Shown in pieces: positions 18,196-29,230 of a stretch of DNA of 40,958 bases. The stretch covers positions 226,301 through 267,258 of the forward strand of contig BFEA01000395.1 in NCBI GenBank assembly GCA_003427395.1, given 5' to 3'. Source of the stretch: Chara braunii (taxonomy: Eukaryota > Streptophyta > Charophyceae > Charales > Characeae). The stretch's first letter is position 1. Each line of letters opens with the position of its first letter. Position numbers and translations under genes: made by a program. The notes under the pieces are model-generated. The model did not search any database. It saw only the letters and a program-made list of their open reading frames with translations, and had not been told where the DNA came from.

Positions 18196-19155
18196 CTGGG
18201 TCATTAAGGCTGGGAGTTCCCATAAGTTTGCGGAGACCCAGTGCTTTGTTTATTTTGGTATGCATGGAGCGTCAGACCTTTCTATAAGTTTAGGGGGTCT
18301 AGTTGCTCTGGAGGCTAGGATGTCCCCATAAGTTTGGGGAGACTCAGTGCTATGGCTTGCATGGAGGGTCAGGCTGTTCTGTAAGTTCAGGTGGCCTGAC
18401 TGCTCTAACCTGTGAGGGGTTTGATTGCGCTTGATTTTCAGGGACTCTGAGTCAGGGCGCTCAATAAGTTTTGGTGCCTTGGGTTGCCTTGTTTTCACTG
18501 GGGTTTCATCTGTTTCTTTGGTTTCTGAAACGAGGAGATCTGAGCTGTTCTATAAGTTTAGGTGGCCCAGACTCTTCCTGCTCTTTATTCTGAAGAAATA
18601 ACCTTGGCAAAATGGCAGATCCTTCTGTAAGTTCCGGGGGTCTGACTCGGTGCCACACACATGATGATTCAGAGAGAAAAAAAATTGACAGAGAGTTAGA
18701 TCCTTCTCTAAGTTCAGGAGGTCTGACTCAAAGCCTCGCACATGCTGGAACCCAATGGTTATAACTTGGCTATACTTTACTACTATGCTATCTAAGAACG
18801 AGCTAATCAGACTGTTCTATAAGTTTAGGTGGTCTGACTATAGCCGTATCACAACTCGAAGAGAGTATAATTAAGAATAAAACTGGTAGTAAACTGGGGC
18901 AGACTGAACTTAAGTTAGTTCAGTCATATGCAGCCTTAGAAGACAAAGGTGAAGACAAGTATATATAACTTGGATACTTTAAACAGTTCAGGGCGACTAG
19001 AATGGTCTAGTCATGTGCCCAAAGAAGAGAAAAGTAGTTGTGTCCTCTGTTTGTGTATACTTGGCCAAGTCAGAACGCTCTATAAGTTTAGGTATTCTGA
19101 CTCTAGGTCTGGCTAAGTAAGGCGCGCTCTGTAAGTTCAGGCGTCCTGACCTATA
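18196..19155 (+). repeat. Periodic array of hairpins with conserved loop and changing stems
   Basis: At least eleven units carry a core like CT(A/G)TAAGTT(T/C)AGG(T/G)G flanked by inverted arms that differ between units but usually still pair. Arms include GTCAGGC/GCCTGAC (18368 and 18394), CAGGGC/GCCTTG (18453 and 18476), CAGATCC/GGGTCTG (18616 and 18638), ATCAGAC/GTCTGAC with one mismatch beyond (18804-18840), and AGTCAGAA/TTCTGACT (19068 and 19095). Shorter or imperfect arms occur at 18273, 18539, 18698 and 19121. Two other perfect hairpins sit among them at 18902-18925 (8 bp) and 18995-19012 (7 bp). No protein is encoded. Compensatory change suggests selection on the folded form or copying by fold-back synthesis. 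Confidence 0.75.
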
Positions 19156-19439
19156 CCTTATGTAAGCTGGGTATAAAGGGTTAAATCATTGAGAAATCAT
19201 GAACTATTGTTTGTTCAGGTATACTTTGGGATGGTGAGAGTACTTACCTTTGTGGTTTGGCCTGCGTGTGGCTGGGTGAGGTTACTACTTGGTCTGAGTT
19301 TTAGTTTGATAGGTAGTTGCTTTAGTCGCTCGCCACATGCTAGAGTTATAGGAGTTAGTTTCAATTTATGTATTTTCTAAGCTAAGTTTTTTTTACTTAG
19401 ATCAATTCTCGCATTTTCTGGGATCATTTTTTGTACTTG

Positions 19440-20010
19440 GCTTTGTATAAATCTTGACAAACTACTTTCTCTACGGGAAGCGCTACCGAAATTTCTACAA
19501 ATTCAAGGAGTTAGTCCATTGTTGACTTGTCAAAGTTTAACTTGTCTTTTCTTTATATCTGACCTAGTAAAAATCTGGAAAGTCTCATTTTCGAAAGAGA
19601 GTGCTGCCTAAATTTTTGCTATTTCAGGGAGTTAAACAAAATTGAATTTTGAGAAGCCAAAGTCATTCTCAAGTTCTGGACTTAGCTTTATATAAATTTT
19701 GGAATAACACTTTTCTAAAGAGGGTGCTGCCGAAATTTCTGCAAAACTAAGGAGTTAGTTAAATTTTGTCTAAGTTGAACTCAAGTTATCTTTTGAATTC
19801 GTATCTGACTTAGTATAAATCTAGGAAGTCTCCCTTGCTAAAGGGAGTGCTGTCCAAATTTTTTCTAATTCAGGGAGTTAGGCAAAATTTTGACTTTCCA
19901 GAGTTGGAGATTATTTCTGCTTTCATATTTGGACTTATATAAATTCTGGAAAGACACTTTTCCTACGGGAAGCGTTGCCGAAATTTTCTTAGTTTAGTGG
20001 AGATAGATTA
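19440..20010 (+). repeat. Five diverged tandem units of about 123 bp, each with a hairpin
   Basis: The marker GCTGCCGAAATTT-like block recurs at 19482, 19603, 19726, 19849 and 19974 (spacing 121-125 bp), followed in each unit by GGAGTTAG or a close variant, and preceded by TATAAATCT.GGAAAG. Just before the block each unit can form a stem of 6-7 pairs: CTTTC/GGGAAG (19465), CATTTTC/GAGAGTG with GAAA loop (19586), CACTTTT/AGGGTG (19708), CTCCCTT/AAGGGAG (19830) and CTTTTC/GGGAAG (19957), allowing G-T pairs. No coding potential. Confidence 0.75.
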
Positions 20011-21633
20011 TATTTTGACAGGTGGCGATTCTGATGATCCACCCTGAATAGGGGAGATTCTGCCATTAGTCTACCTTTGCTTTGGACATTGGTTTAGAGG
20101 TAGGTTTATGCTTAGTTAATTCGGATGCTTGACTAGGATCGTGATATGAGGATTATTCTTCATGGACTTATAGGTTTAGCCTGGGGCATTGACCTGTTAT
20201 GTGTTACAGGTTCTCTTGATCGTTTGATTCAAGTTAAGGACTAGATTCAGCTTGATCCCTTAAGGATCATCTTCTGTTATCACTGATAACAGGTCAGTTT
20301 ACGATTCAACTTCAATTCACTTCTGCCACTCAACCTAAAGGTTTTAGTCTTGTGATTGAACTGTTTTGTTGTGTTTTCACCCAGACTTTATTGAATGGCC
20401 ATCCAACAAAAGTACTGAGTATTTATTTAAGAGTTGCACGAGTGAGGCTTGTATGGCTAAAGCGAGGGGTATGAGTGCAAGAAATGGTTGAAGTTGACCC
20501 CGTGTAGTGCGTTGACTTCTGGATGAATCTTTGATGTGATTTGCAGGTGCGTTTGTGGTTCGGACTCTGGATGTGACTGCCTGCGATTACATACATATAT
20601 GGATGGGAGGAACCCCACTGTGACTGTGAGAAGTGATCGTCCTATAAAATCAACCCTTATATATTTATAAGTGCCCTGAGTGTTTGAGAGACCACTGTGA
20701 TTGTGCATAAGGGTCAACCAGATTATGTCCTGAGAGAAAAGGGGAATTCTTTTTTTACCTTTGTTTTTCTAGATTTTTTATAGTTGGACGTTGTAGTCTA
20801 TGACAGCCGCCAAAGTCAAACCCCTTGACTTCTGTTCGGGCCCGGAGTGAAACTCACCTCCATGGCAGTAAGAAACGACTGTCACCATAGGCATGGGCCT
20901 GTGTACCACCCGCTCTGCACAGAGTGCAGAAGAGGGTGTGTGGTCTTCAACCGCGCTTGGCGGTTCTCCATCGTCGAGAGATTAACCCTCAAAGCGCGTG
21001 TCAGCCGACACTTGAGTGTCGAATGCGACCCTCGAGATTAACGAGGACCGCATGAGTATGGGTACTACATAGTAGACCATCATTGCGACCGCTTGCATAC
21101 GCTTGCATTACGAGTCGATATGAGTTAGCCCTGCGTCCGCGCGGTTTTATACTAAGTTCCGCGCGCGACGCCTATCCGATTTTCGCATCGGAAAGTTATG
21201 GGTTGGCTACCGAAGGGTTAGGAGCGTTGTCGCGTTGTTTGTGTTGTGTCGTTTCGTATATGTGTTGTTTTGTGTGTATGTGTATTCGTAAAGTGAAGTG
21301 CGCGTGATGTGTGGGATGCGTCCTAGTCGACCGACGACGAGCTGCGCTTGGGACTTCAACCCCCCAAGATATCGGTTCGCATGTGGGTCCGATAGAAGCG
21401 TATTACCGCGCATGCCCCCTATGCTGCAGCGAACGAGAAACGCCCTCGGCTGGTCCACCTCTGCGATTGCAACTGATTAGCTTTCGTACTGTGGACTGGT
21501 AGCTCGGCGGGGATACGCCCACCGATGGGAGGTGACAGCTCCCGTAAGGTGGAGGTAAGTCGTGCCTCGCGTAGGCCCTATCCTGTCGTAGGGGCTCGCG
21601 AGAGGTATGGCTGGCGCACTCGGCCGGAGCGGC

Positions 21634-23471
21634 TTATGGAAGCTCCATGTATATTTGCGACGAAGGTTTTAAATCCAACTCCTGCGTGACGCGGCCGGGA
21701 GGGTCCCGCGCTGCCTCGTGCGGTGCCGGACCGATGCGCCCAACACCGGGATGCTCGGGAAATGAGCGTGACCTCTTCTTCTTCTTCCACTGACTTTGAC
21801 CTCCCTTGTTGGCCATTACAGCAGCGACGTCACCCTTCCCGGACTCGCTGTCGCCATTACCTCCTCCTCCCTCAGACTCGTCGAGGGGTAACTTCTCTAC
21901 TGTCTCATCGTCAAATAGCATAAGCATATGGTCTTGACGCTTTTGCCGCCAAAGAACCCGTTTGCCGTACCCACCAACCAGTCATGGTTTGACTACTGAA
22001 GCGTACGTACCTTTGACTTGCCTGGTCATTTGCTCTCCTTGCAGAGCAAGATCGCAAAATTTTCGGTAATTGTACTTACCAGATTTTGACTCTGCCACGA
22101 GCTGTCCGCGAATGGGCTCGGGTAATGCTCGTGAGTAAATGTACATGACCTAGTTATCCTGCAAATTTAACCAGATACCTACAAAAGACGATCAACTTCA
22201 CGAGACAGTGAATCAACCGAAGACCAATGCTTCTGGCCAATGGTGGTGAGTTCATCGAGAGCCTTATTGGTTAATCTCTCCTTAATCTTTTAGAGAAATT
22301 GTTTCAACGTCAAGGTCTTAGCCCACTCACCTATATCCTCGATGCCAACAGCATTGGCTTCGGCCAGCACCCACTCCTTAGTCACTCCTCCCAAACACGA
22401 CGTGGAGAAAGCGATCTTACTCCCGGGCTCAACAGGTGCTATTCCGACGTAAATATGAATTTCCGCAATCCACAACAACAAGTTCTCTTCCTTGTTGTTG
22501 TTGCACGTGAATGACAGTTTCATTTTAACCTTTACTTTCTTCTTCGTTTTTTCTGCTTCCTTCACCGATTCTTCTTTCGTTTCGATGGGTGATTCCTTCT
22601 TTTTTACTTGTCTCTCAGGTTCTTTCTTAGAACCTTCGGGTTTCTCGGGTGTGACTCGTTTCATCGCATCCTTCATTAATTTTTTTTGGGGTTCCTTCTT
22701 GTCTTCTTCCCCCTTGGCCACCTCCTCATACACCACCTTTTCTTTTCCTTTTGTCATTCTGATCATCGTCTCCATAGCGACGGTGTTACTATCAATTTTC
22801 TTCTCGAGATGAACGAGGTAGACCATAATATATTGAATAATAGATGCAACCTCACTACTTGCTTCTTTGTAATGAAACTTTTACCTTAATTCATTCTCTA
22901 CTCTTTCTTCTTCTTCTTGTTGTTCTTTCAATCTCTCGTACTCTTCAATCTTCCTTCTCTCTTCTCTTAATGTACTCTCCAACTGCCTGATATTTTCCTC
23001 CATTATTTCTACAGACAATTGTGGTTCCTTTTTTTCTTCCTTTCTTTCCTTCTTTTCTTCTTTCCCTTTTTGATCCATCTTTTCAAAAATCTCGGCGACA
23101 TATCGATTAAGGATCAATCGTCCTTGTTCTATGAGGTCTTCGACCCTCTTGCCTGTTTCCATCATCTGAACAGTAGTTTTTGCGGCGTGCGGATCTCTTT
23201 CTGCATCACGCAGATTAATCTGTCCGTGAACGTGTTGTTCAACATCTGGACCGACACCATGTATCTCACCAAGAAGCTGGTGAAGGAAGTCGACCAAAGT
23301 CTGCCTCCTTGCGTCAATTTGACCACAGGTTTTCAGTTTCACTCCCTTTTCATCGGCAAAGACGGTAAGAGGAATGAGGAAGAAAAGAAGCGGTATGAAC
23401 CGAATCAAGATAGAGGCACGCAAACATTTCCAGAGATAACTCATTTTGTCAAACGTGCAGATGCCACACAA
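21634..23471 (-). pseudogene. Gag polyprotein of the Gypsy element, with stops and frameshifts
   Basis: Minus strand. The N-terminal part (23471-22884) is a helical, Glu/Lys-rich coiled-coil-like protein with LRDAERDPHAAKT and ILNRYVAEIFEKMDQ. The same frame continues after a TAA (22881-22883) through a Lys/Glu-rich hinge into a capsid-like region with CLGGVTKEWVLAEANAVG and EWAKTLTLKQFL. It then runs past another TAA (22290-22292) through KALDELTTIGQKHWSSVD, REVDRLL, YIYSRALPEPIRGQL and GEQMTRQ, after which stops and a 1-nt deletion accumulate. The 21634-21927 frame is basic and Ser/Pro-rich and ends at the inserted segment. A hydrophobic stretch near residues 20-40 is unusual for gag; it may be chance. 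Confidence 0.75.
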
Positions 23472-23696
23472 TAAATAACATTAGAAAACAAAAATAAATT
23501 TCACGACGCACGCAACTTTATGACAAGAATTATTCAAAGCAAATACAAAGAAACAGATGTTTTACTAAGTCTAACTTCGATGTCGGTTCTTTCTATGTGA
23601 TGACGTCCTACAATATGTGTACCGCAACCACGACCAGTGTGATCAAGACAACAACACACAAGTGAGTATGCAAGGACACCATAAAACAGCAATCAG

Positions 23697-24290
23697 GTGA
23701 GTAAAACCAACACTCCAACACAATCAATTGTTTGCTTCCTCTCTTATGGATATACTATCTGCAGCAACCAAACACATTACACACTCAACACCTCACTCAG
23801 CCACGCAGGCCACGTGTCACCCCTGGAATACCAACACAGCAGCTCAATGGAGTCTGCCACGTCAACACATCAAGAACCCGGAGGGTGTACAAGGGGGATG
23901 CCACGTCAGCAATGCGTGCTTGAACTAGAAAGCCACGTTAGCAGGTACTCACGACACATGTACGTGCCACGTCAGACCATGCCCTGCCAAAATACCACGT
24001 CAACATTTCATATTATGTCATATCAGCAGTATAATTCACATACTTTATCTATGTGGACCGGCGCCACGTCAGCCTGTTGCCAACGAAGCTCTCGCCGGTC
24101 TGTTCAATGCAGCTACGTCATCAGTGTTCAAGGGACGGCTGCTCACAAATGCATTACTACAATGTCTAGACTTGCGGTATGACCGCGCGCATTAATAAAC
24201 ACGTTTTGTTTTGCACATGCGGCACCTCCCACTTACCTGGGTGCCATGTTAGCACCTGACAGCAGACAACAGATCACAATGAAGAAGTTC
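23697..24290 (-). other. Untranslated leader of the Gypsy element with TGACGTGG-like motifs
   Basis: Between PBS and gag, CCACGTCA and variants occur repeatedly on the plus strand (for example near 23858, 23900, 23969, 23995, 24065). On the sense strand these are TGACGTGG, a hybrid C/G-box of plant bZIP factors. The spacing is irregular. Open frames on the plus strand here are antisense and not real genes. Confidence 0.5.
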
Positions 24291-24302
24291 GCTCCGATAC
24301 CA
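24291..24302 (-). promoter_or_regulatory. Primer binding site for initiator tRNA-Met
   Basis: TGGTATCGGAGC on the minus strand, 3 nt (ATT) after the LTR end ACA. This differs by one base from the common plant PBS TGGTATCAGAGC complementary to the 3' end of initiator tRNA-Met. It fixes the element orientation and the inner border of the 5' LTR. Confidence 0.85.
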
Positions 24303-24305
24303 AAT

Positions 24306-25354
24306 TGTAATGAAGCCGGTCTTACAGATACTCAGAAGTCATCCAATACCTGTAGAGTCAGTATCTGCATCAAAGTCTCACATCGACAATGATAATAAGT
24401 ATATTCCTGATCACACACGGAAGTGCCACGTGGCACTCAATATCACGAAGACCATGAAGACATTGCAGATTCCAGTATTAACTTCAAACCCAGGTGAGTA
24501 CCCATTCTCCCTCAACCACACATCCCGATCTTCCTCATCCTAGCAACCAATCACTTCATGTAGACAACGTGGAGAATGTCACGTCAACAATGTAGACCAG
24601 TAGCAGCGCTACATCAGTATGCCACGTAGACCATAGGCAGCGCCACATATATCGGAGGCAGCGCCACATCAGCATGCCACGTAGACCAGAGGCAGCACCA
24701 CATATACTAGAGGCAGCGCCACATCAACATGCCACGTAGAGCAGAGGCAGAGTCACAGTTACCAGAGGCAGCGCCACATCATCATGCCACGTAGACCAGA
24801 GGCAGCGCCACATATACCAGAGACAGTGCCACATCAACATGGCATGACGCACTGAAGAAGTGCGGGCATGCTGCCTCCACCTCGTGTCGTAGTCCGCAAC
24901 GCTTGTACACAACCAGCATGAAGCCATCGTCGTGTCAAAGTCGAGCCAGCGTCAAAGCAACATAGCAAGACTAAAAATACCTTGACTCCCTCGAGGCCAG
25001 CCTTAAGTAGCAATAAGTGAGGTTGTCTAGCCTCGGTGCTTTTCCCTTCAGTCGTCCAGATTGACTCACAACTGAAGGCCCAGATTCTACAGTTATAGAC
25101 TTCTCCCTTGGACCTGATGCTGTCTGGGTACTTGCATACAAACAAGTGTGTGTGCTTGACATGCGGCCTGGGCTAGGCACCTTTGGACTTTGACTGTTGG
25201 GTGGACCGACAGTTGACTAAAGTCAACGGTCACACGCCCAGGCCCTGAATTCGTGAAGGGCCTTTTCTGCCCTTGTTTGGCCTGGGCTGAGGGCGGCCAA
25301 GTTGGCCCTCTGATGACCCTCAGTTCCACGAGACATATGGCATGGGTTATTGCA
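24306..25354 (-). repeat. 5' LTR of the Gypsy element
   Basis: Colinear with 10639-11827 but lacking the extra 140 bp. It shares the minisatellite (24572-24840), the CATGCTGCCTCCACCTCGTG region and the terminal AGACATATGGCATGGGTTAT. On the sense strand it starts TGCAATAACCC and ends ATTACA, directly followed by the PBS. Point differences from the other LTR are numerous, so the insertion is old. Confidence 0.85.
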
Positions 25355-25416
25355 GAAGATTCATTCTCGTTTATAACAAAATGAAATACGAGAGGGCCGT
25401 GAACGTGCCGTCATTT

Positions 25417-25491
25417 TGTGTGTGTGTGAGTGTGTGTGTGTGTGTGTGTGTACATAGATCTATCTTTGTGTGTGTGTGTGTGTGTGTGTGT
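25417..25491. repeat. (GT)n microsatellite in two blocks
   Basis: TG dinucleotide runs at 25417-25450 and 25466-25491, separated by TACATAGATCTATC. Non-coding. Confidence 0.95.
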
Positions 25492-25920
25492 CCCCGTCCT
25501 GCGAGGTGCGTTTTTCTTTCATTTTTGTCTATCTTCATGCTTTTTTTTTTTTTTCCAAACAGCGATTGGGGGGTTGTTTGCTCGACCCCCTAAAGTCGCG
25601 ACTCATTAATGGCCGCGCCTCTTTTCTATAGTTGGCGAGGTACTGGTGGTTTAAGGAGGCCCTACCGGTAGGTAAGCATTTCAAGGAACCGGTCTTACGA
25701 GTAAGTCCCACTCCTAGTGGCACTCGGCAGGACAGTCCCACAACTTGCAAGCGACAACTTCAACAATGTTTTATCCTTAGAAGAATTCGTAGAAAAATCT
25801 GAAAACTTGAGAATTCGTAGATTAGGTCATGCTCTTTCCGGAAGAAATATGAGAAAAAAATAAAAACCTAGGCTACCAGAGTGGCACGGGGTCACTTGCC
25901 CGGCCGGACCAAAATATATA

Positions 25921-26006
25921 TCCCCTCGTTTGTTGTCCTCTTCTCCCTCTCTGCCTACGGTTTACCGGGCAGTTCTATTTGACGATATATATATATATAT
26001 ATATAT
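25921..26006 (+). mobile_element. Hammerhead repeat family body (copy 6) running into a gap
   Basis: Starts at CCCCTCGTTTGTTG directly after a TATATAT run, so it lacks the ribozyme and the first few bases of the body. It continues through GGTTTACCGGGCAG and TTTGACG to (AT)n, where 580 N begin (26007-26586). Confidence 0.75.
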
Positions 26007-26586
26007 NNNNNNNNNNNNNNNNNNNNNNNNNNNNNNNNNNNNNNNNNNNNNNNNNNNNNNNNNNNNNNNNNNNNNNNNNNNNNNNNNNNNNNNNNNNNNN
26101 NNNNNNNNNNNNNNNNNNNNNNNNNNNNNNNNNNNNNNNNNNNNNNNNNNNNNNNNNNNNNNNNNNNNNNNNNNNNNNNNNNNNNNNNNNNNNNNNNNNN
26201 NNNNNNNNNNNNNNNNNNNNNNNNNNNNNNNNNNNNNNNNNNNNNNNNNNNNNNNNNNNNNNNNNNNNNNNNNNNNNNNNNNNNNNNNNNNNNNNNNNNN
26301 NNNNNNNNNNNNNNNNNNNNNNNNNNNNNNNNNNNNNNNNNNNNNNNNNNNNNNNNNNNNNNNNNNNNNNNNNNNNNNNNNNNNNNNNNNNNNNNNNNNN
26401 NNNNNNNNNNNNNNNNNNNNNNNNNNNNNNNNNNNNNNNNNNNNNNNNNNNNNNNNNNNNNNNNNNNNNNNNNNNNNNNNNNNNNNNNNNNNNNNNNNNN
26501 NNNNNNNNNNNNNNNNNNNNNNNNNNNNNNNNNNNNNNNNNNNNNNNNNNNNNNNNNNNNNNNNNNNNNNNNNNNNNNNNNNNNNN
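26007..26586. other. Assembly gap (580 N)
   Basis: The gap starts in an AT microsatellite and ends in a CT microsatellite, which explains the assembly failure. Nothing can be said about its content. Confidence 1.
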
Positions 26587-26653
<67 letters not shown>

Positions 26654-26690
26654 CTCGCTCTCGCTCTCGTTCGCTCGCGCGCGCGTGCGC
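26587..26690. repeat. (CT)n microsatellite with CTCTCG and CG tail
   Basis: A CT run followed by GCTCTC repeats and a GCGCGC patch. The Ser-Leu and Arg-Glu frames across it are artefacts. Confidence 0.95.
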
Positions 26691-26800
26691 GCTTGCACAC
26701 GCTCATGTGCCTAGTTTCATTGCTTTGACTACCTTAGGCTTGTGTTCCCCGCGCCCACGCGGTACACAATAGGAGTAAGGTTGGGCACGACGACAGCCTT

Positions 26801-26884
26801 AACGTTATAGTAACGCAACACGAACGCGCCACTCTGCACGTCAACGTTATAGTAACGCAACACGAACGAGCCACTCTGCACGTC
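26801..26884 (+). repeat. 42-bp tandem repeat, two units
   Basis: AACGTTATAGTAACGCAACA starts at 26801 and 26843, each followed by CGAACG(C/A)GCCACTCTGCACGTC. The following 26885-26930 is a looser related unit, and 9336-9405 is an inverted relative. Confidence 0.85.
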
Positions 26885-26984
26885 ACACGGCAGCCGAGCG
26901 CCCACCCTGCACGTCGCACGACGGCTGAGCACCCAGGTTCGGAGCTGCCAGGTGAGGCAACCTGCCTCAGGTCACCATGTTCAA

Positions 26985-27851
26985 GAGTCTCACTACCCAT
27001 GACAACCATATATGTGCATAGCAGCTATGGAGTTTGCCTAACACTACCAGCAATTGTGTTGGGAGCAGGGGTGGTGTGCTGTCATACGGTACATGTAAAC
27101 CAATTATATGTTATTTGGAACCGGTATCAGCGCATTCACATTGACGCGTCTGGTCTTAAGACTTGCAACTCTATGATTGAAACTTGTATCTGCTGTGCTT
27201 GCCATTTCGTTGTACAAGAGTTCCTCATCGATTGGCCAGGCGAGTAAAGTTGTCAGAGCATGATGATAGCTCTACCCGCAGTTGGGCTGTCATACGTCAT
27301 ACTGTGATGGGCAATTGTTGCAGGCATTTGGCTGCTGACCGGCAGTAGAACTCGAGTGTTCATTCTTATCGTGGAGTGCGCCGTATTAGGCAAACTGTCG
27401 ATTCTACTCTGAATGTTTCAACGAATTTTTAATGTGTGTCAATGATTTAAAATTTGTGGTAAACCCTCATTCGGTCGTTTTTCTTGAGTTAATATTTGTC
27501 GCTTTGGGTATTGAGAATTGAGAATTACGGGTAGAATCAGGAAATTCGTTGAGGTGAGACTTAGGAAGTGTCAACAAGTTTTTTTATGCTTTTCATTTGA
27601 TGAGAATTATTTTGCAGTGGTGGATTTCTTAGACTTTTTTGCAATTGTGGACAGTGGTTTTTGACAGGGGAAGGGCTCCACCCAATGAAGTGGGATTGGA
27701 GGCTTTGCGACCCCTGAATTTGCAGCTCTCTGGTGATTGTAGTCTTGCTTTCGATAATGGGTCCCAATAAAACTACTGTTCTTTAAACCATGACTACCTC
27801 CTAGCCTTTTTTTGTTGACCCCGATTTTCACTGCACGATGAGTTTTGTTGC

Positions 27852-27882
<31 letters not shown>

Positions 27883-28560
27883 TTGGTACTTATGTGCAAA
27901 AAAAAAAAAAAAGTGTTGCATTAAAAAAAGAAATAGCGGCGTGGTCACATCCACAAAAAGAAAGCAAAGAAACAACCCTTTAACCCTGATAGTGCGTGGA
28001 TAATAAACCAAAGTACTTTTGTATGCCCTTTATGAGGTTGTTATACAACACAGTCTGGTTCATTCGAGGCAAGAAAAAAAAAAAAAAACTTATTGCAGGA
28101 AAGCGGGTTGATACATTGTAGTTTGTAATAGTGTGAGCACGTCCTCAGTAAATGTGGCCTTGGCAGAACATGGAATCCGCATGGAATACATTAAAAAAAT
28201 AAAAATAAAAAAAAATGTAGATCATACAATAGATGTCGGACTCATTGCGTCTAGGACCACTTCGCCCTTACAGGGTTGTAGTTGTCAGAATGTGAAATCC
28301 GCTCTATCTCGTTGGCAAGGCACTAAAAAAAAAAAAAAAAAAAAAAAACCCATCAAAAATGAATCGGACCCTATGTTGTGCTTTTATACACACTGTGTTG
28401 TGCTTATGTGATTATGCCCTTAGTGGAGGATATCACCTGATATCACAACATTGACATCCTGTGTTCTTTGTTTTTTTTTTTTTTCGTTGAGCAAGCAGGT
28501 CCACAAGGCCCAAATCTTTTTTATTTTGTATTTTCAAGCACCTCGATGCCGACCCTCCCC
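26985..28560. other. Unassigned stretch with homopolymers
   Basis: It holds a repeat shared with 4640-4710 (27655-27725, minus), a 27-nt T run (27858-27884) facing a 16-nt A run (27898-27913), and a 23-24-nt A run near 28324. Frames at 26999-27247 and 28133-28411 have no recognised features. Nothing else is seen. Confidence 0.5.
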
Positions 28561-29230
28561 CGGACCCAAAAATTTTCGGATTATCCTATTTTCCCACTTC
28601 TCCCAACATTGAGAAAGGTAGTGGTGGTTTAACATAAAAAAAAGTAAGTATCCAGGGTCATAACCCAGCTTAGCCTGCAACTGGAAACCGGGTCTAGTGT
28701 CCCATTCCTAAACTCAAAAAAGAAATAAAAAATTTGAACTCCTGAAGTTAAATGTAAAATATGGCCGCCTGCATTACGCTTGGTGCGAACCAACTAAGAT
28801 AGTCAGCTAGATCCTGGTAGTCTGTATTAGTAAGGTCGTCAACCAACACGGGTGTGAGTGCGAGTATGAGTGGGTTGTGTGTGGTGTATGGGAGAGTGTT
28901 AGCCTTAAACACTGCTATTACTCGATGGGGGTGGGGGAAGTTGAAAAAGGAGGTGCGACTACTGACTAATGGTCAATCGTTATGTTGGTCGGACCCTGAC
29001 TGGCCGGCCCAACCTTAAGCCCTAAACCACTTGGGCAAGGGGCAAACATGAAATCATCTCCTTCCACTAAGAGAGTTAACATCCCTTCACCAAGAGAGGT
29101 CGATAGCTATGCTTGCAGGGGTCTCTTGTATAGCCTTAGGAGCAGTAGTAGGTAGGTCATGAAAGATGCAAAAATTTGAGTTATACATATGTATATATAT
29201 ATATATATTACTAATATATATATATATATA

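Larger units (their letters stand above)
13940..21630. other. Non-coding, hairpin-rich segment splitting gag
   Basis: Between the zinc knuckle and the gag body there is no recognisable retroelement domain. The segment has higher GC than the AT-rich flanks, many perfect 7-8-bp stems with short loops (for example 15067-15087, 15721-15736, 16039-16060, 17121-17143, 18902-18925, 20274-20292, 21138-21165), three tandem duplications and two hairpin arrays. No long open frame has family features. Frames at 14449-14652, 14714-14947, 16786-17088 and 20847-21041 were looked at and not recognised. It could be a nested element without recognised genes or an unusual untranslated region of the host element. 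I found no LTRs or target duplication for it. Confidence 0.6.
10639..25354 (-). mobile_element. Ty3/Gypsy chromovirus-type LTR retrotransposon, degenerate and internally rearranged
   Basis: Two direct repeats (10639-11827 and 24306-25354) bound the element. Both begin TG and end CA, and the 4-bp sequence GAAG flanks both outer ends (10635-10638 and 25355-25358). A PBS follows the right LTR. On the minus strand the order is 5' LTR, PBS, gag, insertion, CCHC knuckle, protease, integrase, chromodomain, 3' LTR. This is the Ty3/Gypsy chromovirus order. RT and RNase H are absent between protease and integrase, and about 7.7 kb of unrelated sequence splits gag from its knuckle. Stops, frameshifts and a 140-bp LTR length difference indicate an old, inactive copy. 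Confidence 0.85.

Noticed and set aside
18196-19155. CRISPR array
   Set aside because: Repeats are short, drifted and palindromic with changing arms; spacers are irregular and no cas genes exist. The setting is eukaryotic.
22492-22812. Ser/Phe-rich plus-strand frame of 106 codons
   Set aside because: It is the antisense shadow of the Lys/Glu-rich gag hinge.
23697-24182. 161-codon plus-strand frame
   Set aside because: It is antisense to the leader of the Gypsy element and follows the repeated CCACGTCA motifs.
25930-26772. Open frames of 243-280 codons on both strands
   Set aside because: They are mostly N, with TA and CT microsatellite ends.
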